A stretch of 13,780 nucleotides of DNA from contig JAGDMX010000034.1 of NCBI GenBank assembly GCA_017860725.1, positions 1-13,780 of the forward strand, read 5' to 3'. The notes below the pieces were generated by a model. That model worked only from the letters and a program-made list of their open reading frames with translations. It was not told the origin of the DNA and ran no database searches. The DNA is from Chloroflexota bacterium (GTDB lineage: Bacteria; Chloroflexota; Anaerolineae; Anaerolineales; UBA4823). A program made the translations under genes and the position numbers. This document shows positions 1 through 7,021 of the stretch, piece after piece; within the stretch, counting starts at the first letter, position 1, and each line of letters begins with the position of its first letter.

Positions 1-1
1 C

Positions 2-403
2 GGTTGGATTCACTTTGCCGACCCAAAAGTAGCCGCGGCTGTGCTGGTTATACAGGATAACAAAATCTTGCTGGTGCGGCGAGCCAACGATCCGCTGCGT
101 GGATTGTGGACTCTGCCGGCGGGTTTTGTAGATGCAGGGGAGGATCCCGCTGAGGCGGCAGCGCGCGAGTGCCTGGAAGAGACCGGGCTGCAGGTGAAGA
201 TCACTGGCTTAATGGATGTCATCTATGGCCTGGAGCACCCGCGTGGGGCACATATTGTGATTGTTTACCGAGCCGAAGTGCAGGCGGGCTCGCTGATCGC
301 CGGCGATGATGTCGACCGGGCGCGCTATTTCGAGCTCATCAATTTACCGGCTCTGGCATTCCGTAGCACACGGATTATTCTTGACAAATTGGATGTACTG
401 TAA
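2..403 (+). CDS. NUDIX hydrolase, 5' end outside the window
   Basis: The frame is open from base 2 to the TAA at 401-403 with no stop upstream, so the gene begins before the window. A GTG at 41 could be read as a start but falls inside the conserved run D-P-K-V-A-A-A-V-L-V, which in this family lies just upstream of the catalytic domain. The NUDIX box GX5EX7REUXEEXGU is complete (from the G of PAGFVDAGED, at about 122, to the L of EETGL, at about 190), with Cys in the first hydrophobic position. The family hydrolyses nucleoside diphosphates linked to another moiety, using Mg2+ held by the Glu residues of the box. The F-x-D-P-K-V-A lead-in resembles NUDIX proteins that carry an N-terminal zinc ribbon (NADH pyrophosphatase-like or ADP-ribose-type), but that part is not visible. 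The substrate cannot be told from sequence. It ends 119 bases before the protease gene, which has its own RBS. Confidence 0.9.
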   Translation, partial: GWIHFADPKVAAAVLVIQDNKILLVRRANDPLRGLWTLPAGFVDAGEDPAEAAARECLEETGLQVKITGLMDVIYGLEHPRGAHIVIVYRAEVQAGSLIAGDDVDRARYFELINLPALAFRSTRIILDKLDVL

Positions 404-426
404 ATAAATCGCTCATTTCCGTTTTG

Positions 427-435
427 TGATACAAT
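427..435 (+). promoter_or_regulatory. Candidate extended -10 promoter for the HtrA-like protease
   Basis: TGATACAAT fits the extended -10 pattern TGnTAnAAT in the A+T-rich gap after the NUDIX gene. No good -35 lies 16-18 bases upstream. A start near 442 would give a leader of about 80 bases ending in AGGAG (511-515). Support is by pattern only. Confidence 0.35.
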
Positions 436-522
436 TTCTGCGTAATTGGGGCAAATGCTAATCCAACTCAATAATCATCATTCAATGATCTAGGAATATC
501 TATCACCATAAGGAGAATAGAG

Positions 523-2280
523 ATGAAACGCCATATATTAAAACCTGTCGTTTGGCTGGTTGTTTTTGTGTTGGCAGTCGGGATGGCCTGCCAGATTGGG
601 GGTGGTGCTGCAGAGCCAACGGTTGCGCCCACCACCGAGCCAGCGGCGGTTAAGGAACCGACACAGGCTGCGCCCACGGAGGAAGCTCCTACCGAGCCAG
701 CACCTACTGAGGAGACCAAAGCGGTTAAAGATTTGAAGGGAGTCAAGGATGCAGTGATCCAGGTTGAAGCCCAGGGCACTTTTATTGATCCGGAGTACGG
801 CTACGTTCCTAATGCTGCGGGTCGAGGTTCGGGCTTCATTATCGACCCAAGCGGGATTGCGGTCACGAACAACCATGTGGTGACTGGTGCAGGCTTGCTC
901 AAGGTCTGGGTTGGCGGGAATCAAGATGAAACTTACAATGCCAAGGTTCTGGGAGTATCCGAATGTTCCGACCTGGCAGTGATTGATATCGACGGCGATG
1001 ATTTTGCGTACCTGCAGTGGTCGGATATTCCGATCGAAGTAGGCCAGGAAATGTACGTAGCAGGATTTCCGCTCGGCGATCCTGAGTATTCTCTGACCAA
1101 AGGCATCGTCTCCAAGTCCAAAGCGGATGGCGAATCGAATTGGGCTTCGGTGGATGCCGTGATTTCTTATGACGCCACCACAAATCCCGGCAACTCCGGG
1201 GGCCCGGTAGTGGATCCGGATGGTAAAGTGATTGCCGTACATTATGCCGGGAATGCAGATACGGACCAGGCATTTGGTATCTCGCGGGAGGTGGCGGAAC
1301 CGGTCATCGAGGAGCTTTCCACTGGCAAGAACCTGGACACCGTCGGTGTGAACGGCACTGCGGTTCAGTCTGAGGACGGCACGGTTAGTGGTATCTGGGT
1401 ATCTTCTGTGCAATCCGGTTCACCTGCAGATAAGTCCGGTATCGTGGCAGGCGACCTGATCCTGACTCTGGAAAACCTGGATCTGGCGACGGACAGCACA
1501 ATGGCGGATTACTGCGATATCCTGCGTAGCCACGATGCGGGCGATACTTTGAGCGTCATCGTCTTACGACCCGGTACGGGCGAAATCCTGGAAGGGCAGC
1601 TGAATGGGCGCGAGCTGGCTGTGACTGGCTCGATTGACACGAGTGGGCAGTCCAGCGGGCAAACTTCCGGCGGCACGGCGCAGGTTAACGAAAATGCATC
1701 CGCTTCGGGCGACATCTATTACACTGAGGCCTTTGACGGCGATATCAGCCAGACCTGGGAGTATTTCCTGACCAGCGGGGACGACAGCGCTTTATCCCAG
1801 ACGGTGCAGGACGGCAAATTTGTGATTGAGATCGACCAGGAGCAGACCTACACTTATTTCCTGTTCAAAGACTGGCTCTTTACCGACCCGCGACTGGATG
1901 TGCGGGCAATAAACAAGGGAGTCAATACCAACTTTGTCGGGCTGGTTTGCCGTTCTTCCGATCAAGGCTGGTACGAAGTGGATATCCTGAGCAGCGGAGT
2001 GTATTACTTCTATTATGTTGACCAGAATTACAAATACACTCAGATATGGAACGGAGGCTCGCAGCTGGTTAAAACGGGTAGCGCAACCAATGATTACACC
2101 CTAATCTGCAGTGGCGATACACTGACCCTGGGGATCAACGGGACTGAAGTGAAGTCCCTCAAGCTGTCCGGTGGATCCTATCCGGTTTTGACCGACGGAC
2201 AGGTAGGCCTGACGGTTTCATCTACAGATAGCACACCGGTGATTGTCGAATTCGAAGAGTTCGTCATCAGCGTGCCATAG
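523..2280 (+). CDS. Secreted HtrA-like trypsin-fold serine protease with PDZ and extra C-terminal domain
   Basis: 585 residues. AGGAG at 511-515, 7 bases before the ATG, fixes the start. Residues 1-23 form a signal sequence ending M-A-C; Cys23 could be lipidated, but Gly at -3 is a weak lipobox. A Pro/Thr/Glu-rich linker follows (31-65). The protease domain (about 70-265) has the trypsin-like triad in HtrA-type context: His118 in TNNHVV, Asp150 in SDLAVI, Ser225 in GNSGGP. A PDZ domain (about 280-365) begins at GIWVSSVQSGSPADKSG. After a Ser/Gly-rich linker (366-390) comes about 195 residues of mostly beta sequence (391-585) that standard DegP/HtrA proteins lack. It resembles concanavalin-like/LamG or DUF1080 sandwiches and the lipoprotein at 8827-9603. 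The likely role is cell-surface protein quality control or processing, with the extra domain binding glycan or protein. A hairpin closes the gene. The protease call is firm; the tail function is inferred. Confidence 0.92.
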   Translation: MKRHILKPVVWLVVFVLAVGMACQIGGGAAEPTVAPTTEPAAVKEPTQAAPTEEAPTEPAPTEETKAVKDLKGVKDAVIQVEAQGTFIDPEYGYVPNAAGRGSGFIIDPSGIAVTNNHVVTGAGLLKVWVGGNQDETYNAKVLGVSECSDLAVIDIDGDDFAYLQWSDIPIEVGQEMYVAGFPLGDPEYSLTKGIVSKSKADGESNWASVDAVISYDATTNPGNSGGPVVDPDGKVIAVHYAGNADTDQAFGISREVAEPVIEELSTGKNLDTVGVNGTAVQSEDGTVSGIWVSSVQSGSPADKSGIVAGDLILTLENLDLATDSTMADYCDILRSHDAGDTLSVIVLRPGTGEILEGQLNGRELAVTGSIDTSGQSSGQTSGGTAQVNENASASGDIYYTEAFDGDISQTWEYFLTSGDDSALSQTVQDGKFVIEIDQEQTYTYFLFKDWLFTDPRLDVRAINKGVNTNFVGLVCRSSDQGWYEVDILSSGVYYFYYVDQNYKYTQIWNGGSQLVKTGSATNDYTLICSGDTLTLGINGTEVKSLKLSGGSYPVLTDGQVGLTVSSTDSTPVIVEFEEFVISVP

Positions 2281-2302
2281 CTCGTTATTAGATTAACAAA
2301 GT

Positions 2303-2339
2303 GAGGCGGTAAACCAGTAAATCCTTGGTTTACCGCCTC
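2303..2339. terminator. Bidirectional hairpin terminator between convergent genes
   Basis: A perfect 14-bp stem, GAGGCGGTAAACCA (2303-2316) against TGGTTTACCGCCTC (2326-2339), encloses a 9-base loop. It lies 22 bases past the protease stop and 25 bases past the recN stop, which is where a shared terminator of two converging units is expected. The U-tracts are imperfect on both sides (TATAATT on plus, CACTTTGTTAAT on minus). Confidence 0.8.
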
Positions 2340-2364
2340 TATAATTGATAGTCACCGGGGCTTA

Positions 2365-4149
2365 TCAGCCTTTCGAGGTATTTATTCCGGTCTGGTCGGT
2401 GCGACTGTTAACATATTGCACCAACTCCCGGGCAGAGTGGAGTGTGCCTTCGCTCACCTCGCCCATCATCTGCGCTAATTCCACCAGGCGCGCTTCGCCT
2501 TGCAAAGTGGCTACGCTGGTGGTGGTACGTCCCTCTTCAACTTGTTTCTCGACACGAAAATGTTGCTCACCATAGGCGGCCAGCTGGGGCAGGTGCGTGA
2601 TGCACAGCACCTGGTGGCGGCGTGCCAGCCCCCACAGCTTTTCGCCAACCACGGTCCCCACCCGCCCACCGATCCCCTGGTCAATCTCGTCGAAAATCAG
2701 CGTGGGGATCTGGTCGGCCTGCGCTAAAACGTTCTTGAGAGCCAGCATCAGGCGGGAAGTCTCGCCACCGGAGGCGATTTTGACCAACGGCTTGAAGCCC
2801 TCACCCGGGTTGGGGGCGATCAGGAACTCTATCCGCTCCAGGCCGTACGGACCAAATGCCACTTTTGATTCATCTTCCAAGGAAACTCCCTGTGAATCCG
2901 GCTCCTGCTGGAAGTCGACCTGGAAACGCGCCCCGGACATACGCAGGTCAGCGAGCTCGGTTTCGATGCGCTGCTCCAACTGGCTGGCAGCCTGGTGGCG
3001 GCGAGCAGAGAGCGCCTGCCCTTTCTCAGCCAACTCAGTAAGCAGAAGATCTTGTTCGGATTGCAGGCTATCGATGCGCTCACTGGCATGGGTAATGGCA
3101 TCCAGCTCGCGGGCGGCGTTATCGGCAAACTCCAGCACCGCTAGGATAGTGTCGCCATACTTGCGTTTCAATGTTTGGATCACTCCCAGCCGCTCTTCTA
3201 CCTGGTCCAGGCGGGTGGGATTGAATTCAATGCTCTCTAAATAATCCCGCAGGCTGCGTGCCAGGTCATTCAAGCTCTCAAATAAAGCCTGTGCTTGCTC
3301 CTGGAGACTCGTTTGTGATGAATCCAGTCTCGCAAGGCTGGTCAGGGCATGCTCGACCTCACCGATCATATCGCTGGCGGAGGGTGATTCGGGTGTGCCC
3401 TCATCCAGGGTCATCAGGCTTTCTTGAGCCAGCTTGGCCAGCGCTTCGGCGTTGGTTAGCCGGTTGCGTTCCTGGCGCAGCTCCTCTTCTTCGCCGGGTT
3501 GCAGGCGGGCCGTCTCGATTTCTTTAATCTGGTAGCTCAACATATCGACCCGGCGGGCGGTGTCACGCTCGGCCTGGTGGAGCTGCTCCAGCTCGCGACG
3601 GACGCTCTGCAGGCGCTGGTAAGTTTGTGAATAGCCCGAAAGCAAGTCACGCATGGTTGGACCAGTTGCCCCCGGAGACTCGGAGGCGATGGCAAAACGA
3701 TCCAACAAGTTCAGATGCTGACTGACTTTTAACAACGAGAGATGTTCCGATTGCCCATGGATATCGATTAACTTCTCACCCAGCTCGCGCAGCAGAGTTG
3801 TGCTGACACTATGCCCGTTGACGCGGGCTACATTGCGGCCGTTGAGACGGATTTCGCGCCCCAGGGTTAGGAAGTCTGGCTCGTCAAGAAGCTCCTCGCG
3901 CTCCAGAATTTGGCGTATTTCCAGCGCACTGGCCTGTGGGATGCGGAAAGCCCCCTCAACGGTGGCGCGTTGCGCGCCGCTGCGCACCAGGGTTGCGTCG
4001 CTGCGCCCGCCCAGGATGGTTTCCACCGCATCGATAATAATCGACTTGCCTGCACCGGTTTCGCCGGTGAAGGTGATCAGGCCGGGTGAAAACTGCAAAT
4101 CCAACCGGTCGATGATGGCGAAATTCTCAATATGGAGCTCGGTCAGCAT
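2365..4149 (-). CDS. recN: DNA repair ATPase RecN
   Basis: 594 residues, normal for RecN (about 550-590). This SMC-like ATPase acts early in double-strand break repair by tethering DNA ends and loading recombination proteins. The N-terminus MLTELHIENFAIIDRL is typical. Walker A is GETGAGKS (29-36, Lys35), followed by a long coiled-coil region (about 150-390) rich in Gln, Glu, Leu and Arg. The C-terminal half of the ATPase has the ABC signature ASGGETSRL (Ser460), Walker B LIFDEID (Asp487, Glu488), and the H-loop CITHLPQLA (His519). The ATG lies 8 bases after the stop of the upstream B-box gene with no clear Shine-Dalgarno, so translation probably depends on that gene. It is the last gene of the eight-gene minus-strand run. 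In many bacteria recN is SOS-controlled, but I see no LexA box immediately before it. Confidence 0.97.
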   Translation of the reverse strand: MLTELHIENFAIIDRLDLQFSPGLITFTGETGAGKSIIIDAVETILGGRSDATLVRSGAQRATVEGAFRIPQASALEIRQILEREELLDEPDFLTLGREIRLNGRNVARVNGHSVSTTLLRELGEKLIDIHGQSEHLSLLKVSQHLNLLDRFAIASESPGATGPTMRDLLSGYSQTYQRLQSVRRELEQLHQAERDTARRVDMLSYQIKEIETARLQPGEEEELRQERNRLTNAEALAKLAQESLMTLDEGTPESPSASDMIGEVEHALTSLARLDSSQTSLQEQAQALFESLNDLARSLRDYLESIEFNPTRLDQVEERLGVIQTLKRKYGDTILAVLEFADNAARELDAITHASERIDSLQSEQDLLLTELAEKGQALSARRHQAASQLEQRIETELADLRMSGARFQVDFQQEPDSQGVSLEDESKVAFGPYGLERIEFLIAPNPGEGFKPLVKIASGGETSRLMLALKNVLAQADQIPTLIFDEIDQGIGGRVGTVVGEKLWGLARRHQVLCITHLPQLAAYGEQHFRVEKQVEEGRTTTSVATLQGEARLVELAQMMGEVSEGTLHSARELVQYVNSRTDQTGINTSKG

Positions 4150-4157
4150 GGTCTAAC

Positions 4158-4670
4158 TTACCGGATCGAGATTCCTAACAAGCGGTAGTAAATCGTGGTG
4201 GATAGCGTTACGGCGTACAGACCCAGCCATAGAATTCCCAGATTGAATCCGCCAAAGAATATGCCAAGGAGGGACTGAAGCAGCAGCGGAACACAACCCA
4301 GCACTGCCGCGGCCGTCGCCAGCTGGAACAGGCGTTTGGAGCGTCGCCGTCCGACTGCGAAGCGGACGGCTTCGGCGATACCAATTGCCAGGATCGGTGC
4401 CAGGAAAATAGTGAAAAACCCGAGAAATCGCACTAAGAAACTTCCAAAAAATGCCAGCCCAGCAGCAACCAAGATGGCAATGACATAATCATACCATTGG
4501 GCTGTCTCAAATTGCTTTTGCTGGCCACGCACACATTCTTTGCAGCGGTAGCCCGTAGGGGTCAACACAGCGCATTTGGGACAGATTGGTTTTTCGCAAC
4601 GGTTGCAGCGCAGGTTGGTAGCTACATCCGGGTGATTGGCGCAGTAATAAGTGGGTGCATCGTCGGTCAT
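4158..4670 (-). CDS. B-box-type zinc finger multi-pass membrane protein
   Basis: 170 residues. The N-terminus holds eight metal ligands in four pairs: Cys10/His13, Cys22/Cys25, Cys30/Cys33, Cys43/Cys46. This is the B-box-like or rhomboid-N-terminal-like treble zinc module often seen before membrane segments in bacterial proteins (typical phrase: CANHPDVATNLRCNRC). Hydrophobic segments follow at about 61-80, 82-100, 113-130 and 133-152, so the protein is membrane-bound with the finger at the cytoplasmic face. The gene overlaps nadK by 4 bases (ATGA, 4667-4670) and precedes recN by 8 bases, so all three are almost certainly co-translated. The function is unknown; the finger may bind a protein partner. 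It could be called a conserved hypothetical membrane protein. Confidence 0.85.
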   Translation of the reverse strand: MTDDAPTYYCANHPDVATNLRCNRCEKPICPKCAVLTPTGYRCKECVRGQQKQFETAQWYDYVIAILVAAGLAFFGSFLVRFLGFFTIFLAPILAIGIAEAVRFAVGRRRSKRLFQLATAAAVLGCVPLLLQSLLGIFFGGFNLGILWLGLYAVTLSTTIYYRLLGISIR

Positions 4671-5539
4671 CGTTGTCGTCCGGTTGAAGGATTTTGATAC
4701 AAATAAGGGGTGAGATTACGGTAAAAGTAATCGGGATCCTGGAAGCGTATAAATTGAGTGGTATGCTCACTGGCGCAAGCTTCCACTTGGTCGCCATCTT
4801 CTAGCTCGATTGGAAGCTGCCCATCTGGGGAGAGCACCGCTTGGTGATCGGTGTAGACCGTAATGCTAACGGAAGAGCCCTCCGCCAAAACGATTGCCTG
4901 GTCGATGGATAAGTGCGGGGCAACTGCCACGAGCAGGATATTGCGCAGCGTGGGTGGCAGTATCGGCCCACCGGCGGCCAGGGCGTAAGCGGTGGAGCCG
5001 GTAGGCGTGGCAGCGATCAGTGCATCGGCGACATAAGTGGCCAGGAATCGCCCGTCCACATAGGCTTTCAGATGTACCGGCCGGACCATTTGGCCTCGGC
5101 TGACTACGATTTCATTGAGTACATCCCATTTCCCCAAACATTCCCCGCGCCGATACTGCATGGCCGACAGCATCATCCGCTGTTCCAGCCAGTAATCGCC
5201 TGTCAGCAGGCGCGGCAGGATTTCGCGCCAGTGGTGATGATCAATCTCGGTCAGGAAGCCGAAGCGCCCCAGGTTGATGCCGAGGATTGGAACGCAGGCA
5301 GGACCGCAGAGATGACCGGCGCGCAGCATAGTGCCATCACCACCCAATGCGATCAGCAGGTCAATTTGCCCGGCTGCCACCATCTTGCGAACGTGCTCTT
5401 CTTGAAGGAGACCGGTCACCGCTGAGAGTCCGTTTTCGCGCAGCGATTCGGCCACCAATTCGGCTTTGGGGCGGGCCTCTGGCATTTGGGGATGGATGAC
5501 GATGGCGACTTGCTTTAGGTTAGCGATAGGTTCGGGCAT
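4667..5539 (-). CDS. nadK: NAD kinase
   Basis: 290 residues, usual for the family. It phosphorylates NAD+ to NADP+ with ATP (or polyphosphate) in the cytoplasm and supplies the NADPH pool. The signature motifs are present: GGDGT at 66-70 (Asp68 catalytic), the NE pair at 142-143 in DVLNEIVVSRG, and the glycine-rich TPTGSTAYALAAGGP at 178-192. The ATG at 5537-5539 has no Shine-Dalgarno, but an extended -10 box lies just before it, so a nearly leaderless message is possible. It starts 21 bases after the nuclease gene stop and overlaps the next gene by ATGA. Linkage of nadK with recN is seen in other bacteria, so this neighbourhood is plausible for both. Confidence 0.97.
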   Translation of the reverse strand: MPEPIANLKQVAIVIHPQMPEARPKAELVAESLRENGLSAVTGLLQEEHVRKMVAAGQIDLLIALGGDGTMLRAGHLCGPACVPILGINLGRFGFLTEIDHHHWREILPRLLTGDYWLEQRMMLSAMQYRRGECLGKWDVLNEIVVSRGQMVRPVHLKAYVDGRFLATYVADALIAATPTGSTAYALAAGGPILPPTLRNILLVAVAPHLSIDQAIVLAEGSSVSITVYTDHQAVLSPDGQLPIELEDGDQVEACASEHTTQFIRFQDPDYFYRNLTPYLYQNPSTGRQR

Positions 5540-5548
5540 ATCAGCGCA

Positions 5549-5557
5549 ATTATAGCA
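5549..5557 (-). promoter_or_regulatory. Extended -10 promoter internal to the operon, before nadK
   Basis: Read on the minus strand the sequence is TGCTATAAT: a consensus -10 with the TGn extension, in the 21-base gap between the nuclease gene and nadK. The -35 position is poor (ACCAGA), which extended -10 promoters tolerate. Transcription would start about 7 bases on, near 5542, only 2-4 bases before the nadK ATG. It would let nadK, the B-box gene and recN be expressed apart from ssb. Confidence 0.55.
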
Positions 5558-5560
5558 GGT

Positions 5561-6076
5561 TCATTCTAATCTCTGGTCGCAGATCGAGCGGTAGCCGCAG
5601 CCGCGGCAGCGTCCAGGTGATTCGTGCGAGCGGGAAATCTGCCCCTCGGTAGAACAGCGGCGCATCTCGGTTAATAGCTGCAACAGGGCAGTCTCCAGGC
5701 CCGGGGTGTAATCCACGGCAAAGGTGCGTTCCGGGTAATGGATGAGACCATAAGCAGGCCGTTTGTCATATGTAACTTGCACTAGGCGGCAGTAAGCCGC
5801 CAGCTGGTACACGTGGCTCTCATAAGGATGGGAAGGAGCCTGGCTGGATTTCACCTCGACCGGTATGATTTGGTTGCCTTGCTCTACCAGGTAGTCGGGG
5901 CGCCCTGTCAGGCTGATTTCGGGGTCAAAAAGTGGTGCCTCAACCATTTTCCAACCTCGGGTATCGGAGTAGATGACACGCCCAGTGGGTAAACCGCTGG
6001 TTTGCCGGCGGCGGTTTGCGATGAGAATCAACAAAATTGCTATGATAAGCAGGATCAGCGCAGGGATGATCAGCAT
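5561..6076 (-). CDS. Membrane-anchored Cas4/RecB-like PD-(D/E)XK nuclease, catalytic core subunit
   Basis: 171 residues from the ATG at 6076, chosen because GAGGA lies 4 bases upstream; the frame extends further but that part has no RBS or conserved look. One transmembrane helix (2-20) is followed by Arg22-Arg24, so by the positive-inside rule the rest is cytoplasmic. The nuclease core shows Asp61 (GRPDYL), Glu74-x-Lys76 (PVEVKSS) and the QxxxY motif Gln91/Tyr95 (QLAAYC). The C-terminus has Cys157-x2-Cys160-x5-Cys166, the three C-terminal Fe-S cysteines of Cas4/AddB-type nucleases. The fourth cysteine and the GxxxH helix are missing here and are found in the gene just upstream (6084-6323). 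The family cleaves or resects single-stranded DNA ends. No cas genes or repeats are nearby, so a repair role is more likely than CRISPR adaptation. Confidence 0.85.
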   Translation of the reverse strand: MLIIPALILLIIAILLILIANRRRQTSGLPTGRVIYSDTRGWKMVEAPLFDPEISLTGRPDYLVEQGNQIIPVEVKSSQAPSHPYESHVYQLAAYCRLVQVTYDKRPAYGLIHYPERTFAVDYTPGLETALLQLLTEMRRCSTEGQISRSHESPGRCRGCGYRSICDQRLE

Positions 6077-6083
6077 CGCGTCC

Positions 6084-6323
6084 TCATGATGACAACGCGC
6101 TGATTGCCGACACAATGACCAGAATTGCGGCTAGCAACAGGAGCAAATAACCGAGCCGTCGTATTATGACCGTCCCATAGGCCTGGCGACCGTGGGATTG
6201 GTGAAATTGGCTACCTTGTTCTAGCGCAGCCTGGTTTTCAGGAGTGTAGCCTTGTAACCGGTACCACCAGGCCCGGCGGCAGTATAGATACGCCCCAATA
6301 TCGGAGGCGCGAATCACTTTCAT
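6084..6323 (-). CDS. Small membrane protein carrying the N-terminal part of a Cas4-like nuclease
   Basis: 79 residues from the ATG at 6321-6323 (a TTG at 6330-6332 would add three residues). Residues 1-50 match the N-terminal helix of Cas4/RecB-like nucleases: ASDIGAYLYCRRAWW with Cys15, where Cas4 has its first Fe-S cysteine in a Y-x-Y-C-x-R context, then Gly37-x3-His41, the GxxxH motif. A transmembrane segment follows (about 57-75) after Arg55-Arg56, placing the N-terminal part in the cytoplasm; the protein ends four residues later. The gap to the core-subunit ATG is 7 bases, and ATGAGGA at the junction supplies that gene's RBS. It is 43 bases downstream of the translin gene and has no clear Shine-Dalgarno of its own. 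The two genes probably encode one two-subunit enzyme. A broken single gene is less likely because both halves end or begin with a full hydrophobic helix. Confidence 0.75.
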   Translation of the reverse strand: MKVIRASDIGAYLYCRRAWWYRLQGYTPENQAALEQGSQFHQSHGRQAYGTVIIRRLGYLLLLLAAILVIVSAISALSS

Positions 6324-6366
6324 GGGAGACAAAGTGAGCGGGCAGGCAAAGACTATCGAAGCCGGC

Positions 6367-7017
6367 TCAGGTGCCAGGATTACCGGTCCGGGAAAGCTCA
6401 GTTTCCAGGCGCTTCAGGCTCTGTTCCAGCATTTCCTGACGCAGGCTGATGGTCATGTCTCCGCGGGTGCGCTCGGTGACGCCGCGCACGATATCTGTCA
6501 GGCGGCGCAGCCCACCCGTGATGGCGTCCGGGTAATCCATGGTCACCAGGATGGCATAGATGTCATCCATATGGCTGAGCAAGCGCTCGGCTTCCTCGGA
6601 ATGCCCATGACGCAGGATATCCAGGCAGCGGCGACGCAGCTCGCCGGCCGCCTCGGCCAGGCCTTGCATGTAAGTGGCGGACTCCAGGTCAAGCTCTTCC
6701 GGCGTTGGCAGCTTACTGCTGCGGATCAGAGCAGAGACGATATTGGCTTCGGCATATTCCTTTAAGGCATCCTGGGTATAACCGGCATAATAGAGGTCCG
6801 GGTATATCGCCAGGTTTTCTCGCAAGGATTTCACCAGCAGGCGTGCTTCATTCAGGTTCGATTGAGCGGTTGCATCCTCGTCGCGATGAACGGCGCGAAT
6901 GGCGTTAGCGCAATGGCGAGTAAGAGCACGCGTTTGCGTTAATGCCTTGTCCCGCGCAGCTGTGCGGGCGTCAAAAGATTGGCGGATTCGATCGGCAATA
7001 TCTTCTAGATTTCGCAT
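6367..7017 (-). CDS. Translin/TRAX-family nucleic-acid-binding protein
   Basis: 216 residues, almost all helical. The start at 7017 (MRNLEDIADRIRQ) is 4 bases after the upstream stop; a longer frame to 7140 would overlap that gene by 119 bases. Family marks are R-x2-K-AL-x3-R-x4-HCANAIRAVH (22-44), YAGYTQDALKEYAEA (77-91), YMQGLAEAAGELRR (116-129), and YPDAITGGLRRLTDIVRG (152-169). Eukaryotic translin and TRAX form C3PO, a hollow oligomer that binds single-stranded nucleic acid and cuts RNA. From memory, TRAX catalysis uses two Glu in the EYxEA motif and acidic residues before GEL. Here Glu87, Glu90, Glu122 (Asp in TRAX) and Glu126 occupy those places, so RNase activity is possible but unproven. 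Being in the ssb operon suggests a role with single-stranded DNA or RNA. Such proteins are uncommon in bacteria. Confidence 0.85.
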   Translation of the reverse strand: MRNLEDIADRIRQSFDARTAARDKALTQTRALTRHCANAIRAVHRDEDATAQSNLNEARLLVKSLRENLAIYPDLYYAGYTQDALKEYAEANIVSALIRSSKLPTPEELDLESATYMQGLAEAAGELRRRCLDILRHGHSEEAERLLSHMDDIYAILVTMDYPDAITGGLRRLTDIVRGVTERTRGDMTISLRQEMLEQSLKRLETELSRTGNPGT

Positions 7018-7021
7018 GCGA

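Noticed and set aside
538..1413. A 291-residue open frame on the minus strand inside the protease gene
   Set aside because: It lies antisense to a gene with a full catalytic triad and PDZ domain, its translation is Arg/His-rich without family likeness, and it has no RBS. It is a shadow of the codon use of the real gene.
2597..3244. A 215-residue plus-strand frame inside recN
   Set aside because: Low-complexity Ser/Arg-rich translation opposite an unmistakable recN; a shadow frame.
4913..5425. A 170-residue plus-strand frame inside nadK
   Set aside because: It opposes a gene with all NAD kinase motifs; no RBS and no recognisable domain.
5561..6323. CRISPR-Cas locus suggested by the Cas4-like motifs
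   Set aside because: No cas1, cas2 or other cas genes and no repeat array are in the window; the neighbours are repair and metabolic genes.
5561..6323. Simple frameshift splitting one nuclease gene
   Set aside because: Each half ends or begins with a complete hydrophobic helix, the second gene has its own ATG and GAGGA, and upstream translation in its frame gives no membrane helix. Comparison with relatives is still needed to be certain.
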